A stretch of DNA of 64,000 bases from Lingula anatina (lineage: Eukaryota; Brachiopoda; Lingulata; Lingulida; Lingulidae). The notes beneath the pieces are model-generated. The model did no database searches, had not been told where the DNA came from, and saw nothing but the letters and a program-made list of their open reading frames with translations. The position numbers were made by a program, and so were the translations under genes. Of the stretch, positions 62,901 through 64,000 are shown piece after piece; positions within the stretch are counted from its first letter, which is position 1; every line of letters begins with the position of its first letter. The stretch spans positions 17,672 to 81,671 of the forward strand of contig NW_019775856.1 of the NCBI RefSeq assembly GCF_001039355.2. The letters are read 5' to 3'.

Positions 62901-63851
62901 ACCCCCTGACCTCCAGTCTGCTATTCCAGTACACTGGCTACACTGACAGTTTGCTCCACCTACTGGGCGGAGACTTTAGCAGGGTATGACCTTTGACCCT
63001 TGACCTTTTAGTGTTTTTTAAACTTGAGTGACAGCTTATCCCTCTTGCTTGGGATGATTTTAGTAGACCTTTTAAGCAGATAATTCTGTCATCATTCATT
63101 TGTTCATTGAATTGTTGGATCATTCCTTTGTTCATTATTTCATTCATTCATTTGCTTGTTCATCCATTTTTGGGGGGGTCATTTATTCATTAAACATTTT
63201 GTATTTTATCCTATCATCCTAGGTACCAGACATAGAGATAACCTGTCCCAGCTACATAGCTCCAGAACTGTACACTAACCCAGAAATAGAACAGATTGTG
63301 GTCCTCACTCTGACAGGACACCTGCACATGAGGACCTTTGGCCTGTTCTTAGGTAATGTGGCAGGGATTTAGTGTGTGTTCAGAGTATATGGTGTAGTTA
63401 TAAGTCTGTTGTATGTCTAGTTTTGATATTGAGCGTATACTTGGTTCTGTGAATTAATTTATTTTGTTTGTTTCAGGTCACAAAAAAATTTATGATTCAG
63501 TTTAATTTTGTGAAAATAGATATCACAATTTTTATATGCAAATCTGGTGATTTAACTTTGTATGGATAGAAATATAAGTTTTATAGGTTTATCTGCATGT
63601 AAGGATATTCCATACCTAAAAGTAATGTGATTCCACATTGTTTAAAAGAAACATTTTAATCCCTATTTCAGCTAAACTTCTCAACATGACCCCCTATAGT
63701 AAACTTCCCACAGCCCCTCTAACACAGGAGGGGTTTGAACTGCTGGGGATAAAATGGCTGCCAAGCCTCAGTATCAACCAGGCCAAAGAGTTGACGCCAT
63801 ATGAAGTGGGGGATAAACAGTGGAAGAAAAGTATTCATACTCTGACCTCAG
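53968..63851 (+). CDS. DNAAF8: DNAAF8 (C16orf71-like) dynein axonemal assembly factor, long form; 3' end outside window
   Basis: Cytoplasmic factor for axonemal dynein assembly in multiciliated cells. Exons: 53968-54141, 54484-55426, 55636-55722, 56194-56373, 57599-57658, 58073-58205, 58334-58462, 58768-58935, 59320-59455, 59775-59913, 60203-60468, 60643-61032, 61318-62023, 62193-62423, 62877-62983, 63223-63352, 63672-63851. All phases agree; at least 1386 aa. Matches to the human protein (from memory): EVEQRLPSIDFD then GIFQR (to residue 70), LSLHQLENIDL (362-372), VYLDLR (493-498) before an acidic Ser/Asp stretch, and RLRLAKQLEAL. The middle is disordered and Ser-rich. From about 775 the sequence is NDK-like: LMGILSRVLQEGLDISGIRL, then GPILAIALRG and LYGGESREECLLFCPRN, with Phe1045 where NDKs have the catalytic His; further modules follow at about 1120-1245 and 1300-1386. 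Starts after an acceptor at 53953. Confidence 0.85.
54449..54470. repeat. (TA)n microsatellite
   Basis: Eleven TA units just upstream of the acceptor of DNAAF8 exon 2. Confidence 0.9.
57720..57815. repeat. Direct repeat in DNAAF8 intron
   Basis: Two units of about 43 bp, at 57720-57763 and 57774-57815. Each runs from TAATATATTTAAA to TTCTT(G/A)AATGGCTT with few differences. Confidence 0.8.
59980..60075. repeat. CA-rich microsatellite
   Basis: Interrupted (CA)n in the DNAAF8 intron after the exon ending at 59913. Frames through it read as HTHT-type artefacts. Confidence 0.85.
62794..62843. repeat. Perfect 50-bp palindrome
   Basis: Two 25-base arms with no spacer (62794-62818 and 62819-62843), axis CACACGTGTG, without a mismatch. 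It ends 33 bases before DNAAF8 exon 15. In RNA it would form a 20-plus-bp hairpin close to the 3' splice site. Confidence 0.95.
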
Positions 63852-64000
63852 GTATCTGTTGATTTTTTTCTCCAATGTATCTCGCTACATATTTTCCTCC
63901 CTTTGCCTTGTAAAAAAATGCTTAAAACATTTGTGCAAGTCTTTCATTAACTAAAATACTTGTTTGGATATTTTGTTTGTGGCATGATGCATTGGGGTAT

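Overview
The window is a stretch of animal nuclear genome. Genes are split by GT/AG introns and separated by long AT-rich gaps full of microsatellites and small inverted-repeat elements. Gene content points to a marine lophotrochozoan, most likely a mollusc and perhaps a bivalve: tandem rho-class-like glutathione transferases, a single-coding-exon rhodopsin-type peptide GPCR, and LINE relics. The taxon is an inference. One sequencing gap (38430-38620), a single N at 39709 and a likely false duplication show that it is a draft assembly.

Layout. 1-5564 (minus): a complete six-exon medium-chain S-acyl thioesterase (OLAH-like), 253 aa, with an intact Ser/Asp/His triad. 7557-15611 (plus): a tandem pair of six-exon glutathione transferases, 229 aa each, made by duplication of a unit of about 4.1 kb. 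The second copy has an altered active-site loop and a LINE insertion beside a splice site. 15.6-29.4 kb: no gene I can support, but several MITE-like elements (hAT-like at 20096, Harbinger-like at 27280) and other repeats. 29498-30952 (plus): a 484-aa class A GPCR. 34211-35143 (minus): a 310-aa tetraspanin. 35.2-46.1 kb: gene-poor, with the gap, the duplicated block and two related fold-back elements. 46128-52361 (minus): a complete 12-exon ANKS3 (ankyrin repeats, SAM, coiled coil), 731 aa. 53968-63851 (plus, running off the window): at least 17 exons of DNAAF8 (C16orf71-like), at least 1386 aa.

The most interesting region is 46-64 kb. ANKS3 and DNAAF8 both serve cilia. They lie head to head about 1.6 kb apart, the same arrangement as on human chromosome 16p13.3 (from memory), which suggests an old shared control region. 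The DNAAF8 here is much longer than the human protein of about 520 aa. Its extra C-terminal part reads as at least three degenerate nucleoside-diphosphate-kinase-like modules, and the first has lost the catalytic histidine. One of its introns carries a perfect 50-bp palindrome.

All multi-exon models were assembled by eye from splice signals. Each was checked for a continuous frame across every junction. No database search was run.
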